Below, piece by piece: positions 34,003 through 43,070 of a DNA stretch of 64,000 nt (position 1 is its first letter; each line of letters begins with the position of its first letter). The notes below the pieces were generated by a model. It saw nothing but the letters and a program-made list of their open reading frames with translations, searched no databases and had not been told where the DNA came from. The position numbers were made by a program, and so were the translations under genes. Source of the stretch: Prevotella melaninogenica ATCC 25845 (GTDB lineage Bacteria; Bacteroidota; Bacteroidia; Bacteroidales; Bacteroidaceae); contig NC_014370.1 in assembly GCF_000144405.1 (NCBI RefSeq), positions 1,617,501-1,681,500 of the forward strand. The letters run 5' to 3'.

Positions 34003-36066
34003 ATGGAAGAAAAGAAATTTAAGCGCACCACTGTTACCGCAGCATTGCCTTATGCGAATGGAGGTGTACATATAGGACACCTTGCTGGTGTATATGTTCC
34101 TGCCGATATCTACGTTCGTTATCTCCGATTGAAGAAGCGTGAAGTTGCTTTCATTGGTGGTAGTGACGAGCATGGTGTGCCTATCACCATCCGTGCTAAG
34201 AAGGAAGGTATCACCCCACAGGACGTATGTGACCGTTATCATAAGTTGATAAAGGACTCTTTTGAAGAGTTTGGTATCTCCTTCGACATCTATAGTCGCA
34301 CAACAAGTGAGACTCACCACAAGTTTGCTTCAGACTTCTTCCGTAAGCTATATGATGATGGTAAGCTCGTCGAGAAGGAGAGTGAGCAGTACTATGATGA
34401 GGAAGCTCACCAGTTCCTTGCCGACCGTTATATCATGGGTGAGTGTCCTCACTGTGGCAATCCAAATGCTTATGGCGACCAATGTGAGAAGTGTGGTAGT
34501 GACCTTAGCCCTATGGAGTTGAAGAATCCACACTCTACTATCTCTGGTTCACAGCCTGTCATCAAGCGTACTAAGAACTGGTACCTGCCTTTGAATGACT
34601 ATCAAGAGTGGCTGAAGCAGTGGATTTTGGAGGATCATAAGGAGTGGCGACCAAACGTTTATGGTCAGTGTAAGAGCTGGTTAGACATGGATCTCCAGCC
34701 ACGTGCTATGACTCGCGACCTTGATTGGGGTATTCCTGTACCAGTAGAGGGAGCCGAGGGCAAGGTTCTTTACGTATGGTTTGATGCGCCTATCGGCTAT
34801 ATTTCAAACACAAAGGAGCTTTGCGAAAAGGATCCAGAGCACTTCGGCAACTGGCAGAAGTGGTGGCAAGACCCAGAGACACGTATTGTACACTTCATTG
34901 GAAAGGACAATATCGTGTTCCACTGTCTCATCTTCCCAACTATGTTGAAGGCGCATGGCGATTATATTTTGCCTGATAACGTACCATCAAACGAGTTCCT
35001 TAACCTTGAAGACGATAAGATTTCTACAAGTAAGAACTGGGCGGTATGGCTCCATGAGTACCTCCGCGACTTTGAAGGAAAGCAGGATGTGCTACGCTAT
35101 GTGCTGACAGCTAATGCACCAGAAACCAAAGATAACAACTTCACTTGGAAAGACTTTCAGGAGCGTAACAACTCTGAACTCGTTGCTGTATATGGTAACT
35201 TCGTTAACCGTGCACTGCAATTGACCAAGAAGTACTGGAACGGTGTGGTTCCTGCTTGTGGTGAATTGGAGGAGATTGACCGCCAGACTATCCAAGAGTT
35301 CAAGGATGTTAAGGCAAAGGTAGAGGCTTATCTCGATATCTTTAAGTTCCGTGAGGCACAGAAAGAGGCTATGAACCTCGCTCGCATCGGTAACAAATAC
35401 ATTGCCGAGACAGAGCCTTGGAAGCTTTGGAAGACCGACCCTAAGCGTGTGGAGACAATTCTCTACATCTCGCTTCAGCTCGTTGCCAACCTCAGTATTG
35501 CCTTCGAACCATTCTTGCCATTCAGCAGTAAGAAACTCCGTGAGATGATAAACATGACGGAGTATGACTGGAGTGAACTTGGTTCTACCGACCTTCTCCC
35601 AGCTGGTAAGCAGTTGGCAGAGCCTGAGTTGCTCTTCGAGAAGATTGAGGATGAGGCTATCGAGGCTCAGTTGCGTAAGTTGGAAGAGACTAAGAAGGCT
35701 AACGAAGCCGCTTCCAACAAGGCTGAACCAATCAAGAAGGACATTCCTTTCGAAGACTTCGAGAAGCTTGATATCCGTGTTGGACATATCATCAAGTGCG
35801 AGAAGGTGAAGAAGAGTAAGAAGCTCTTGCAGTTCACTATCGATGATGGTTCGGGTGTTGAGCGCACTATCCTTAGTGGTATTGCAGCCTATTATGAGCC
35901 AGAGCAGCTCACTGGTAAGGACGTTCTTTTCATTGCTAACTTTGCTCCTCGCAAGATGATGGGCATCGAGAGCCAAGGAATGATTCTCTCTGCCGTTAAC
36001 TTCGATGGCTCCCTCACCGTTACTACAACCATGGGTGAGGTGAAACCAGGTAGTCAAGTGGGATAA
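34003..36066 (+). CDS. metG: Methionyl-tRNA synthetase
   Basis: 687 residues. It has the class I signature HIGH at 23-26 ([13 protein letters not shown]), the KMSKS equivalent KISTSKNW near residue 337, and a knuckle with two CxxC pairs, [18 protein letters not shown], for zinc. The anticodon-binding helical domain follows, then a C-terminal tRNA-binding (EMAP II/Trbp111-like) domain from ~residue 585 ([20 protein letters not shown]) that dimerises the enzyme. A ~30-residue Lys/Glu/Ala-rich linker separates the two. All domains are complete. Own promoter and terminator; divergent from kup. Confidence 0.97.
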   Translation: MEEKKFKRTTVTAALPYANGGVHIGHLAGVYVPADIYVRYLRLKKREVAFIGGSDEHGVPITIRAKKEGITPQDVCDRYHKLIKDSFEEFGISFDIYSRTTSETHHKFASDFFRKLYDDGKLVEKESEQYYDEEAHQFLADRYIMGECPHCGNPNAYGDQCEKCGSDLSPMELKNPHSTISGSQPVIKRTKNWYLPLNDYQEWLKQWILEDHKEWRPNVYGQCKSWLDMDLQPRAMTRDLDWGIPVPVEGAEGKVLYVWFDAPIGYISNTKELCEKDPEHFGNWQKWWQDPETRIVHFIGKDNIVFHCLIFPTMLKAHGDYILPDNVPSNEFLNLEDDKISTSKNWAVWLHEYLRDFEGKQDVLRYVLTANAPETKDNNFTWKDFQERNNSELVAVYGNFVNRALQLTKKYWNGVVPACGELEEIDRQTIQEFKDVKAKVEAYLDIFKFREAQKEAMNLARIGNKYIAETEPWKLWKTDPKRVETILYISLQLVANLSIAFEPFLPFSSKKLREMINMTEYDWSELGSTDLLPAGKQLAEPELLFEKIEDEAIEAQLRKLEETKKANEAASNKAEPIKKDIPFEDFEKLDIRVGHIIKCEKVKKSKKLLQFTIDDGSGVERTILSGIAAYYEPEQLTGKDVLFIANFAPRKMMGIESQGMILSAVNFDGSLTVTTTMGEVKPGSQVG

Positions 36067-36156
36067 TACCCACCTCTAACTCTGACTAAAAGAGATAGAA
36101 TATGATAGGCGTAGTGAGTTATCAGACTACCAAGTTTATCACGACATAACAACTAT

Positions 36157-36200
36157 AAAGGCAATTATAAGGTTTATCAGACCTTCTAATTGCCTTTATT
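36157..36200. terminator. Bidirectional terminator between metG and the lipoprotein pair
   Basis: AAAGGCAATTA...AGGT and ACCT...TAATTGCCTTT form a long interrupted stem followed by TATTTTATT on the plus side and preceded by an A-run that serves as U-run on the minus side. Confidence 0.75.
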
Positions 36201-36215
36201 TTATTGCAGATTAAA

Positions 36216-36998
36216 CTATTCAGCAAATCTAACTTCATCCAAATCGCGTATCTTTGAAAGTCTCATCAGCGGCTTTCTCGGCAGTTTATAGATGGTACGT
36301 TTAAGTTCAGTTTCCTTTTCATAGTCATCTCCATGGATGTTCTTATCCACAAATTTAATGCCTGTCAGAAAGTTGATGCTTAATCGCGCAAAGACCTTTG
36401 CACCATAATTACGCGACTTTTCATAACCTATCAGCATAAAGTCAGATGAATGATAGCGAAAGCAATACTCCCAAAAACCATATCTACCATAATTATAGTG
36501 TAGATAAAGTTTGCTGTCTTTTATGCTAACGTTCAACTCAGGAGGATCGTAACATCCTCCATCCTCATTCTCTGAAGAGAAACAACTTTCATTTTTCAAA
36601 GCTAACTTATAACCATTACCATGCGTAAACAATATTATAATCCCACGCCTATTACGATCAACCTTATGACCATCACGATCGTTCACAAAGCTATCCTTGC
36701 GTGTAGCCTTGATGATTAACACGCAATCCATAAGCCCATCTTTATTCAAGTCACCATAAACCTTGTCAAATAGCTTATAACCCTTAGGGATAAAACCCAT
36801 TATCTGTTGCTGACCAGTAACAGATATGTGACTTCCTTTATCTATTATCATGGAGCCTGGATTCTTCTTCATAGGTTGTGGAGTCACAACTAAAAAGTCA
36901 GCCGCAAAACCTATACACCATGTCTTATCGCAACAGCCAACTAACATAAAGACCGCTAATAACAGCCCTACTACAGTCGTCTTGTTCATTTGATTCAA
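36216..36998 (-). CDS. Lipoprotein, paralogue of the upstream gene, function unknown
   Basis: About 260 residues. ATG 36998 (MNQMNKTT) or 36989 (MNKTTVVG) both lead into a signal peptide ending LVGCCDKTW. The mature protein is closely related to the neighbouring 37016-37810 product: both share IPKGYKLFxKxxGDLNKDGL, DCVLIIKATRKD, DRNRRGIIxLF, CFSSENEDGG, GRYGxWEYCFRY, SDFMLIGYE and SINFLTG. The DLNKDGLMD loop resembles the calcium-binding loops of FG-GAP/EF-hand-like repeats. The N-terminal ~60 residues differ from the paralogue. Only 17 bp separate the two genes, so they form an operon born by tandem duplication. Function unknown; surface or periplasmic lipoprotein. Confidence 0.8.
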   Translation of the reverse strand: MNQMNKTTVVGLLLAVFMLVGCCDKTWCIGFAADFLVVTPQPMKKNPGSMIIDKGSHISVTGQQQIMGFIPKGYKLFDKVYGDLNKDGLMDCVLIIKATRKDSFVNDRDGHKVDRNRRGIIILFTHGNGYKLALKNESCFSSENEDGGCYDPPELNVSIKDSKLYLHYNYGRYGFWEYCFRYHSSDFMLIGYEKSRNYGAKVFARLSINFLTGIKFVDKNIHGDDYEKETELKRTIYKLPRKPLMRLSKIRDLDEVRFAE

Positions 36999-37015
36999 AA
37001 CTTATATATTATCTA

Positions 37016-37810
37016 TTAATCATCTGTATTCAGTCTCTCTATTTCAAGTTCATCAAAATCATCTATCTCCGAGAGTTTCTTTAATGGTTCTTTCTTCAGC
37101 TTTATAACTTTCCGTACAAACTTTTCTTCCGCATCATCATCATACTTATTGACATTATCATCATCATACCTAACCCCTGTAAGGAAGTTAATACTCACTT
37201 TTCCAAGCGCTGTTGGACCCTGACTACCAAATGATTCATAACCTATCAACATAAAGTCAGAGTCTTGATAACGGAAGCAATACTCCCAATAGCCATACCG
37301 ACCATGGGCATAATGTACAAAAAGCTTACTATTCCTAATATCTATACTCAGGTAAGGAGCAAAATAAACTCCACCATCCTCATTCTCTGACGAGAAGCAG
37401 TTGTAATTCTTTACAGCAACTTTATAGCCTTTCTCTTCAGAGAACAGCACAATAATACCCCTACGATTTCGGTCTATCAATTTACCTTCATAATCTCTTT
37501 CAAAGCCATCCTTGCGTGTTGCCTTGATGATTAACACACAGTCATCAAGCCCATCTTTGTTTAAGTCACCCGAAATCTTCTCAAATAGTTTATAACCTTT
37601 AGGAATGAAATCAGTTATTCGCTGACGATCAGCAACATCATACTGATGCATATCTCCTTGTTTTTCCACCTTTGATATACGCTTCATTGACTGGTTTACT
37701 GCGGCTTGAGGGTCAGCAGTATCGGCTTTTGACCGTACCTTATCACGGCAACCTGTCAACGCCATTGCCATACAGAGCAAACAAAGAATTATCTTACTGA
37801 CTTGTTTCAT
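37016..37810 (-). CDS. Lipoprotein with DLNKDG loop, first of a tandem pair
   Basis: 264 residues from ATG 37810 (MKQVSKIILCLLCMAMALTG, lipobox Cys); a longer frame would add 28 residues that do not look like a signal sequence. See the downstream paralogue for shared blocks. The loop here is DLNKDGLDDCVLIIKATRKD, first part of a longer conserved segment. The C-terminal 35 residues are highly charged (DDDNVNKYDDDAEEKF, then LKKLSEIDDFDELE). The family, in which a predicted metal loop precedes a compact strand-rich domain with conserved Cys (CVLI, NCFSS, YCFRY), looks secreted, with Cys pairs possibly forming disulfides. No close functional match is known to me. A TTTTCATGA repeat element lies upstream. 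Confidence 0.8.
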   Translation of the reverse strand: MKQVSKIILCLLCMAMALTGCRDKVRSKADTADPQAAVNQSMKRISKVEKQGDMHQYDVADRQRITDFIPKGYKLFEKISGDLNKDGLDDCVLIIKATRKDGFERDYEGKLIDRNRRGIIVLFSEEKGYKVAVKNYNCFSSENEDGGVYFAPYLSIDIRNSKLFVHYAHGRYGYWEYCFRYQDSDFMLIGYESFGSQGPTALGKVSINFLTGVRYDDDNVNKYDDDAEEKFVRKVIKLKKEPLKKLSEIDDFDELEIERLNTDD

Positions 37811-37953
37811 GTCGTATATAGTATTACTTTCATCTGCAAATATAGATAAAAAAAAGGATAACAAGCGACAGAAAACAGCTTTTATTATCACCAAACTTTA
37901 TGTGTTTACTAATCAAAAAGAAGGTAGCGCAATAGCGCAACAAGCTTCTCCTA

Positions 37954-38045
37954 CGAATTATTTTCATGACAAGAAGAATTTATTTTCATGAAGATAAATA
38001 TTTATTTTCACGACAAAAAATATTTATTTTCATGTAAATAATTCG
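37954..38045. repeat. TTTTCATGA palindromic element (family B, copy 3, most complete)
   Basis: 92 bp bounded by near-perfect terminal inverted repeats, CGAATTATTTTCATG on the left and CATGTAAATAATTCG on the right. Inside are TTTTCATGAAGATAAATATT and TTTTCACGACAAAAAATATT, the same internal blocks as copy 1. Unlike copies 1 and 2, this one is between divergent genes, upstream of both. Confidence 0.85.
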
Positions 38046-38085
38046 GCAAACATAGTTCTTACTTGTTTATGTCGGTACTTTTAAT

Positions 38086-38093
38086 TACTTTTG
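38086..38093 (+). promoter_or_regulatory. Candidate -7 box of the 38152 gene
   Basis: TACTTTTG, matching TAnnTTTG, 58 bases before the ATG. A partial -33 (TTGT) lies at 38063. It falls 41 bp after the repeat element. Confidence 0.45.
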
Positions 38094-38151
38094 CAACCGT
38101 AGGAAATGATAGAATCAATAGTTAATTATAAAACAAAAGAGGGTTAGGAAT

Positions 38152-38901
38152 ATGAGAAGAAAGGTTTTCTACTTTTTATTATTCACGCTGTTTGCCGTTA
38201 ATTGCATGGCTTTCAACCTTTCTGCCGATACCACAAAGACAAGTAAAAAGGCTGATAATCCACTGATAGAGGACGGATATGATCTCGATGCTGATACGGT
38301 TATGGAATATTATGGGAAGCCTATTCAGCATCTGACAAGCTTTACGAATAACACCATAACGCTTAGTTGTCCTACACCAGACCGCTGGAAGGGCTTTTAT
38401 ACATGGAAAGGCTTTAAGATATCTAACTTCTATGTGAAGACGGGTGAAGCATCTTTCAAGGGGATGAATGCCGCTATTTTGTCTCCAATAACGATGACGA
38501 CAAGCATAGACAGCATCACAGATTCGATCTTTACCGACCGTCTTCTTGCCATTGAATACAAGGGAAAAAGATGGGTTTATAGCAATGTTATCCGTAACAC
38601 GGAGGCGGATACAATGCTAAGTTTTGAGGAGATTAGGACAGGAAAAGTGGGTATAGAACTGAGTTATGTGGCTGGACAAGGATACAAATATGACTATCTA
38701 CTCCTTATCAATATGTCTGATGGACAACCCTGTTTGACGAACATCTACGTTGACGAATACAATTCTACCGCAAAGTATCAAGCCACACATCAATTCGATT
38801 TTACGGCGTTTGACGACGAAGGCGACTTCTCTCTTTATCGCTACCGACGCCATTTCCCAATGCTCTTACGGATGGGAAACTATGAAGCCTTTGGTGAGTA
38901 A
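38152..38901 (+). CDS. Secreted protein of unknown function
   Basis: 249 residues with an N-terminal signal peptide (MRRKVFYFLLFTLFAVNCMA; no lipobox at the cleavage position). The mature protein is strand-rich with aromatic patches (TPDRWKGFYTWKGFKISNFY) and repeated short Thr/Ile segments. I do not recognise a domain, and no catalytic motif, metal site or membrane helix is apparent. It is flanked by the divergent lipoprotein pair and the convergent helix-hairpin-helix gene, so it is probably a single-gene transcript. Periplasmic or secreted location is inferred from the signal peptide alone. Confidence 0.7.
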   Translation: MRRKVFYFLLFTLFAVNCMAFNLSADTTKTSKKADNPLIEDGYDLDADTVMEYYGKPIQHLTSFTNNTITLSCPTPDRWKGFYTWKGFKISNFYVKTGEASFKGMNAAILSPITMTTSIDSITDSIFTDRLLAIEYKGKRWVYSNVIRNTEADTMLSFEEIRTGKVGIELSYVAGQGYKYDYLLLINMSDGQPCLTNIYVDEYNSTAKYQATHQFDFTAFDDEGDFSLYRYRRHFPMLLRMGNYEAFGE

Positions 38902-38951
38902 CGCCCTACACTATCGTCCCCATAAATCGTAATCACATAAAGCATCAGCAC

Positions 38952-40946
38952 CTAAAACCGCCAACGCAACTGAATATCAAGTCCACTTAGCGTTGAGGAA
39001 TTGACTTGCTGAAGTCCTGAGGATATATGATCACGGTCGAAATAATGCGTGGTTGAACTGCGAAGAATAATCATAAGACGGCTCGATAGGTCTGCCCGAA
39101 CAAACAGACTATAGTGCATACCCTTACCAAAGAAGGCAGGAAAGCTAAAAGAATAGAGTGGACCACGTTCGTAAACATAGATACGTGAGGCGAAATCTGT
39201 CGTTTGGAAATAACCAATCATACCATTCAGCGTAAGCCATGAAAGCGGTTTCCAAGCCCCAGACTCACTCACCATATAACCGAAACTACGCTTGAGATAA
39301 TTGCTTGCAACGACATCCAACTGACTTTTACAGCTCCAAGACGCTGCCGAATAAGCCAAAGAAAGGCGACCACGTTGCGTTACTTCGTTGACAAGAGTGG
39401 TCTTATCTCGATTGTCTTTCTCACGCATTCTAAAGCGATAGCGAGCCAAGAGCGACCAATGTTGACGGCTATAGTTGAGCATTAGTAGGTTATCCCATGC
39501 CTTACTGGCTGTATGTGCGCCAAAACGAGGGTGTGAGAAATAAGCGAAATCACTATAAGCCATGAGCGACAAACCCCGCTTTACATTCCAATTAGCCCCA
39601 ATGAGTAATCCACTTTCATTCTGAACCGTCCCATTATCACCAAAACTACGTGCGAAGAGTGCTGTGTATTGGTAGCCATAATAACGCTGAACGGCAAGTA
39701 AAGAGAGCTTAGAAGTAGGCAAATAGGAAAGGCTATTCACCATTGCAAGGCTCCCCTTGCTATCCATTGCCGTCTCACCAGCCAACGACCAATGAGGATG
39801 TTGATAGCTATAGTCTGCACTTACGTTCCAAAAGTTAGTCCCTGAGGGAGCATAATGACGATAATATAAAGAAGTATTGGGCGTTAACTCCTTGTTGAAA
39901 CAAGAATAAATACCCGATAACCCCATACGAAAAGCACCCGATGACCAGCCGAGATGGGTTCCTGCAGTAAACTGTGTGGCAGCATCTTTACTGTTTATCT
40001 CACGCACAGTACGGTGATAACCAGTCTTGAATATTGTCTTAATGGTACCACTATCCGTAAGTGTAGCATCTATACTGCGGTAAGAAAGAAAGGTGGTTAG
40101 GTCAAGATGCTTTGCTATTTCCACCGTTGCAGCTGCTCCCTGCAGATAGTTAGCAGCCGAACGAGAGGAATGTGCGCGAATACCTGTTGATTGTCTGCCT
40201 AACGTTGAGAGCATGGCAAGTTTCCCAAAGCCAAAAGAATTGTTGATAATGAGTCCTTGTCCGAAGTTCACTTTATACCGTCCTACAGCCAAAGTCTTCA
40301 CCCGTCCCATCTTTCTTAACAGCAAGTAAAAACTATAATGGTCATAACCAAGACGATTACCATGTGCAAAGAAGGGTTCACCAGAATCTTGTGCGCCTAC
40401 CAATCCAGCCTGAACATAATCGCCATAACGGAAAGAATAACGAAAAGAATGGGCATAAGGATAGCCAAGATAGCCTTTCTGGTCGCCTTCTCGCTGATAA
40501 AAAGGAATATGACCAGTCAATAAGATGGTATGCTTTCCACCTTTTATAATTGATTTAAGAGTGGGAAACTGGTGTTGTTCTTCTACTGGAGAGACATAGA
40601 CAAAATAAGGAAGAAGCTGGCGACGGAGGGCATCTAAGGATTCAATCATAGCCAACTCACCCAATGACTGCATACCATGATATTGATAAACATAGGCTTG
40701 TATATCTTCAATTTGTTCTGCTGTAAGAAATGGGATACGTGCAAGTTCGTCCCTACTTGCCGTATTGAGGTTGAGTGGATGTTCTGAAAGGTCGGCTAAT
40801 AGTTCAAAGGTTTCCTCCTTTGCATCCACGTTTTCTTCGTTACTTGCATAGAGTTCTTCAAACAATTCTTCCCAATCATAGGTTTGTTGTGCTGTAGAAG
40901 TGAGGCTAAAAAGCCCTAAAAGGCAGGTCAGTAGTAGATTTTTCAT
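38952..40946 (-). CDS. Helix-hairpin-helix / outer-membrane beta-barrel protein
   Basis: 664 residues. After a signal peptide (MKNLLLTCLLGLFSLTSTAQ) an acidic stretch precedes a ComEA-type helix-hairpin-helix (HPLNLNTASRDELARIPFLT, residues ~56-75, with AEQIEDIQAYVYQYHGM). From ~130 on, alternating polar/aromatic strands look like an outer-membrane beta barrel (FRYSFRYGDYVQAGLVGAQD; GRYKVNFGQGLIINNSFGFG), ending LDIQLRWRF with terminal Phe. ComEA HhH domains bind DNA in the periplasm during uptake. This fusion is common in Bacteroidota but, as far as I know, not characterised. It is tempting to link it to the competence-like comF and yifB genes in the window, but that is inference. Confidence 0.83.
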   Translation of the reverse strand: MKNLLLTCLLGLFSLTSTAQQTYDWEELFEELYASNEENVDAKEETFELLADLSEHPLNLNTASRDELARIPFLTAEQIEDIQAYVYQYHGMQSLGELAMIESLDALRRQLLPYFVYVSPVEEQHQFPTLKSIIKGGKHTILLTGHIPFYQREGDQKGYLGYPYAHSFRYSFRYGDYVQAGLVGAQDSGEPFFAHGNRLGYDHYSFYLLLRKMGRVKTLAVGRYKVNFGQGLIINNSFGFGKLAMLSTLGRQSTGIRAHSSRSAANYLQGAAATVEIAKHLDLTTFLSYRSIDATLTDSGTIKTIFKTGYHRTVREINSKDAATQFTAGTHLGWSSGAFRMGLSGIYSCFNKELTPNTSLYYRHYAPSGTNFWNVSADYSYQHPHWSLAGETAMDSKGSLAMVNSLSYLPTSKLSLLAVQRYYGYQYTALFARSFGDNGTVQNESGLLIGANWNVKRGLSLMAYSDFAYFSHPRFGAHTASKAWDNLLMLNYSRQHWSLLARYRFRMREKDNRDKTTLVNEVTQRGRLSLAYSAASWSCKSQLDVVASNYLKRSFGYMVSESGAWKPLSWLTLNGMIGYFQTTDFASRIYVYERGPLYSFSFPAFFGKGMHYSLFVRADLSSRLMIILRSSTTHYFDRDHISSGLQQVNSSTLSGLDIQLRWRF

Positions 40947-41054
40947 TTAGTTAGACTTTCAAAGTATTACGACAACAAATATAGTCTTTATTACTGAGAA
41001 AAGCAAACAAAATGACGAGAAAAGTATAAAGAAAAGGTCTTCCGTTAAATACGT

Positions 41055-41545
41055 AGCTTGTTAATAGAATGAGATTCATCCACATACATGGTATGGTTGC
41101 CCCCAATAAGATGGTTTTAGAATAGGGAAAAAACTACATGATAAATGTAATTAGGTGTGAAGTCTATCTGCCTTCTACAAACAACTTATTCCTATTAGCC
41201 TAATTAGGCTATTTGGTCCAATTGGGCTAATTAGGCTAATAACTTATTATTCTGTCATAATTTTTCACATCATAATTTTGAAAACATGCTCTTTTGGCTT
41301 CTTAAAGACGCCCTTTTGGCTTGCAAAAGGTACCCTTTAAGACCCTTACTAACGCCCTTTTGAAGTCCAACTAAGCACCTTTTACTTTACTACTTTATAA
41401 CTAATTGATTTACTGTTAGTTGCAAACTTATCTTTTATTCATGTTTTTATCCTTATTTATAGATGTTTTATTTGAAAATATGTAATGATTTTTCAAAGCC
41501 TTATCAGCAGATTTTCGAAGACTCAAAATAAATGTTTTTCAATAT
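41055..41545. repeat. Dispersed repeat family A, copy 3 (with embedded family F repeat)
   Basis: This fills most of the 768 bp gap 40947-41714. In inverse orientation to copy 2, it contains ATGCTCTTTTGGCTTCTTAA, GACGCCCTTTTGGCTTGCAA, CCTTACTAACGCCCTTTTGA, TTATAACTAATTGATT and ATGTAATGATTTTTCAAAGC blocks (41286-41505). The outer block (41090-41180: CCCCAATAAGATGGTTTTAG, AACTACATGATAAATGTAAT, TCTGCCTTCTACAAACAA) also matches copy 2. A family F palindrome (41191-41243) is inserted between the two blocks. Confidence 0.87.
41191..41243. repeat. ATTAGCCCAATT palindrome (family F, copy 2)
   Basis: Units TATTAGCCTAATTAGGCTA and CCAATTGGGCTAATTAGGCTAAT, built from the same ATTAGCC/GGCTAAT words as the copy at 21462. 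It lies within the family A element, which lacks it in copies 2 and 4, so it looks like a later insertion. Confidence 0.6.
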
Positions 41546-41605
41546 CAGACTTTGGGTTAAAGCAATACGAAAAAGCATCCACATATTTAATAAAAGAACC
41601 AAAGA

Positions 41606-41669
41606 AAAGCCCTCTCATCCTTCTCTTAGACCACGATTTATGGTAAAAGAGAAGCGATGAGAGGGTTAT
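41606..41669 (-). terminator. Terminator of the 41715 lipoprotein gene
   Basis: ACCCTCTCATCGCTTCTCTT and AAGAGAAGGATGAGAGGG form a stem of about 18 bp with one or two mismatches on the minus strand, followed by CTTTTCTTTGG. Confidence 0.75.
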
Positions 41670-41714
41670 GACTTATGCTAATAAGCGCAAAGAGCGATAA
41701 AAGCAACGGCTGTC

Positions 41715-42260
41715 TTACTGGATTCTCACACTCTTTCCGTCCTTATAACAAGCGATAGTGCGGCTGCCGTTGGTATAGATATCCTCGCTACCCGGCATAT
41801 CCAAGGTGAAACCTGCAGCCTTTACCTGAGCCACAAGGTTATCATACGCAGGCTGATTGAACACTGCAATAATGATTGCTCCATCCTTAAATGCTACGTA
41901 ACTTGACACACCTTTGCGCATTGGCTTTGGATAATCCTCATACTTATCAGCGGTAAGAAGCTTTGCAAGCGCACAATTCTTATAGTACATCTTAGAGAAC
42001 TTATCGAGTCGATAAACCTCATAATTAGTCTTCAGTTTATAACCATACTTCTTCGTAATAGCATCTACCTTGTCTGGATTCTGATACATATCCAAAGCGT
42101 CAGCAATACTGATTACCTCTTTCAAAGGCTCAACTGCGACAACAGGTTCTTGAGCAATAGGTGTCGTTACTGGTGCTGTTGCCTTCTGTTGTGCACCACA
42201 ACTATTCAAGATCAAAGCAAGTACAAGGACGATAGGAGCGATCCATACATTCTTTTTCAT
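41715..42260 (-). CDS. Lipoprotein, function unknown
   Basis: 181 residues; signal peptide MKKNVWIAPIVLVLALILNS with lipobox Cys21 (NSCGAQQ). A short Pro/Val/Thr-rich linker (22-45) precedes a compact ~130-residue domain (SIADALDMYQNPDKVDAITK, YGYKLKTNYEVYRLDKFSKM, YYKNCALAKL, VSSYVAFKDGAIIIAVFNQP, SRTIACYKDGKSVRIQ). Two cysteines (in KNCALAK and TIACYKD) are present. Bacterial lipoproteins of this shape are common in Bacteroidota but I do not recognise this one. It follows the ABC ATPase gene by 81 bp on the same strand, and has a strong terminator, so it may be the last gene of that operon or independent. Confidence 0.72.
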   Translation of the reverse strand: MKKNVWIAPIVLVLALILNSCGAQQKATAPVTTPIAQEPVVAVEPLKEVISIADALDMYQNPDKVDAITKKYGYKLKTNYEVYRLDKFSKMYYKNCALAKLLTADKYEDYPKPMRKGVSSYVAFKDGAIIIAVFNQPAYDNLVAQVKAAGFTLDMPGSEDIYTNGSRTIACYKDGKSVRIQ

Positions 42261-42341
42261 AAGTTCTTTCTTTTTATTTTAATGTTTTATTTATTACGTA
42301 TTGGGTTGCAAGCACTATTAAAAGATTGACTAAAACAAAGG

Positions 42342-43052
42342 CTATCTATCAATGATTGCACGGATAGAAGCCTTCACTTCCGATGCAGACACTGCTTGTA
42401 AGCGACCCCTTTTTACCTCCAACAAGCTATCGGCAAAGCGTACTGCGAGTTCTAAGTCATGCGTTGATAAGAGGATAAGTTTATCCCTTTCATGTGCCAT
42501 TCGCTGTAAAGACTGAAAGGTTTCAGCCTTAGAAGGGAAGTCGAGGAAGGCTGTTGGCTCATCAAGTAAGATGATAGAGGTCTCTTGAGCCAGTGCTTTC
42601 GCAATCATCACCTTCTGCCTTTCGCCATCAGAAAGGGTCTGAATCATTCTCCCTCTGAGCTTTTCAATCCCCATCGTAGCGATTGCATCATCAACAACCT
42701 TACGGTCTTCTGCACGCAATCGACCAAAGAAACCAGTATAAGGCGACCTTCCCAAGCCTATTATCTCCTCAATCGTGAGGTTCTGCACATCTGGTTTTTG
42801 TGTCAAAACAATGCTCACCTGCCGTGCAAGTTCTCGCTGAGAGAAAGACTCGATATCACGATTACCCAACAAAAGGCTACCTTTCAACTTCGGAAGAAAG
42901 CCTGTTAGGGTCTTTAAAAGGGTTGATTTACCAATTCCATTCTCTCCTATCAAGCATGCTAACTGCCCACTCCGTAACTCTAAGTTGATGTCAGAGATAA
43001 CAGGATGGGACAGCGTATAGCCTACTGATAACTGAGATAAGCTGATAACCAT
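42342..43052 (-). CDS. ABC transporter ATPase, iron/cobalamin-uptake type (no permease nearby)
   Basis: 236 residues with all nucleotide-binding motifs: Walker A GENGIGKSTLL, Q-loop in VLTQKPDVQNLT, signature LSDGERQKVMIAKAL (LSDGE in place of LSGGQ), Walker B IILLDEPTAFLD and the switch His in LLSTHDLEL. The sequence is of the FecE/BtuD/HmuV type, which powers uptake of siderophores, haem or cobalamin. No permease or substrate-binding protein gene is adjacent, so its partners must be elsewhere. It starts 18 bp after the transporter gene upstream and is probably co-transcribed with it, though the two have no known functional link. Confidence 0.9.
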   Translation of the reverse strand: MVISLSQLSVGYTLSHPVISDINLELRSGQLACLIGENGIGKSTLLKTLTGFLPKLKGSLLLGNRDIESFSQRELARQVSIVLTQKPDVQNLTIEEIIGLGRSPYTGFFGRLRAEDRKVVDDAIATMGIEKLRGRMIQTLSDGERQKVMIAKALAQETSIILLDEPTAFLDFPSKAETFQSLQRMAHERDKLILLSTHDLELAVRFADSLLEVKRGRLQAVSASEVKASIRAIIDR

Positions 43053-43070
43053 TGCGACACTAAGGACCTA

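Noticed and set aside
35092..36057. 321-residue open frame on the minus strand opposite metG
   Set aside because: It is entirely antisense to metG, has no ribosome-binding site or family motif, and arises from metG codon bias.
38952..40946. Reading the helix-hairpin-helix protein as a DNA-uptake channel
   Set aside because: The HhH and barrel are visible, but nothing in the sequence demonstrates DNA transport; kept only as a remark in the feature entry.
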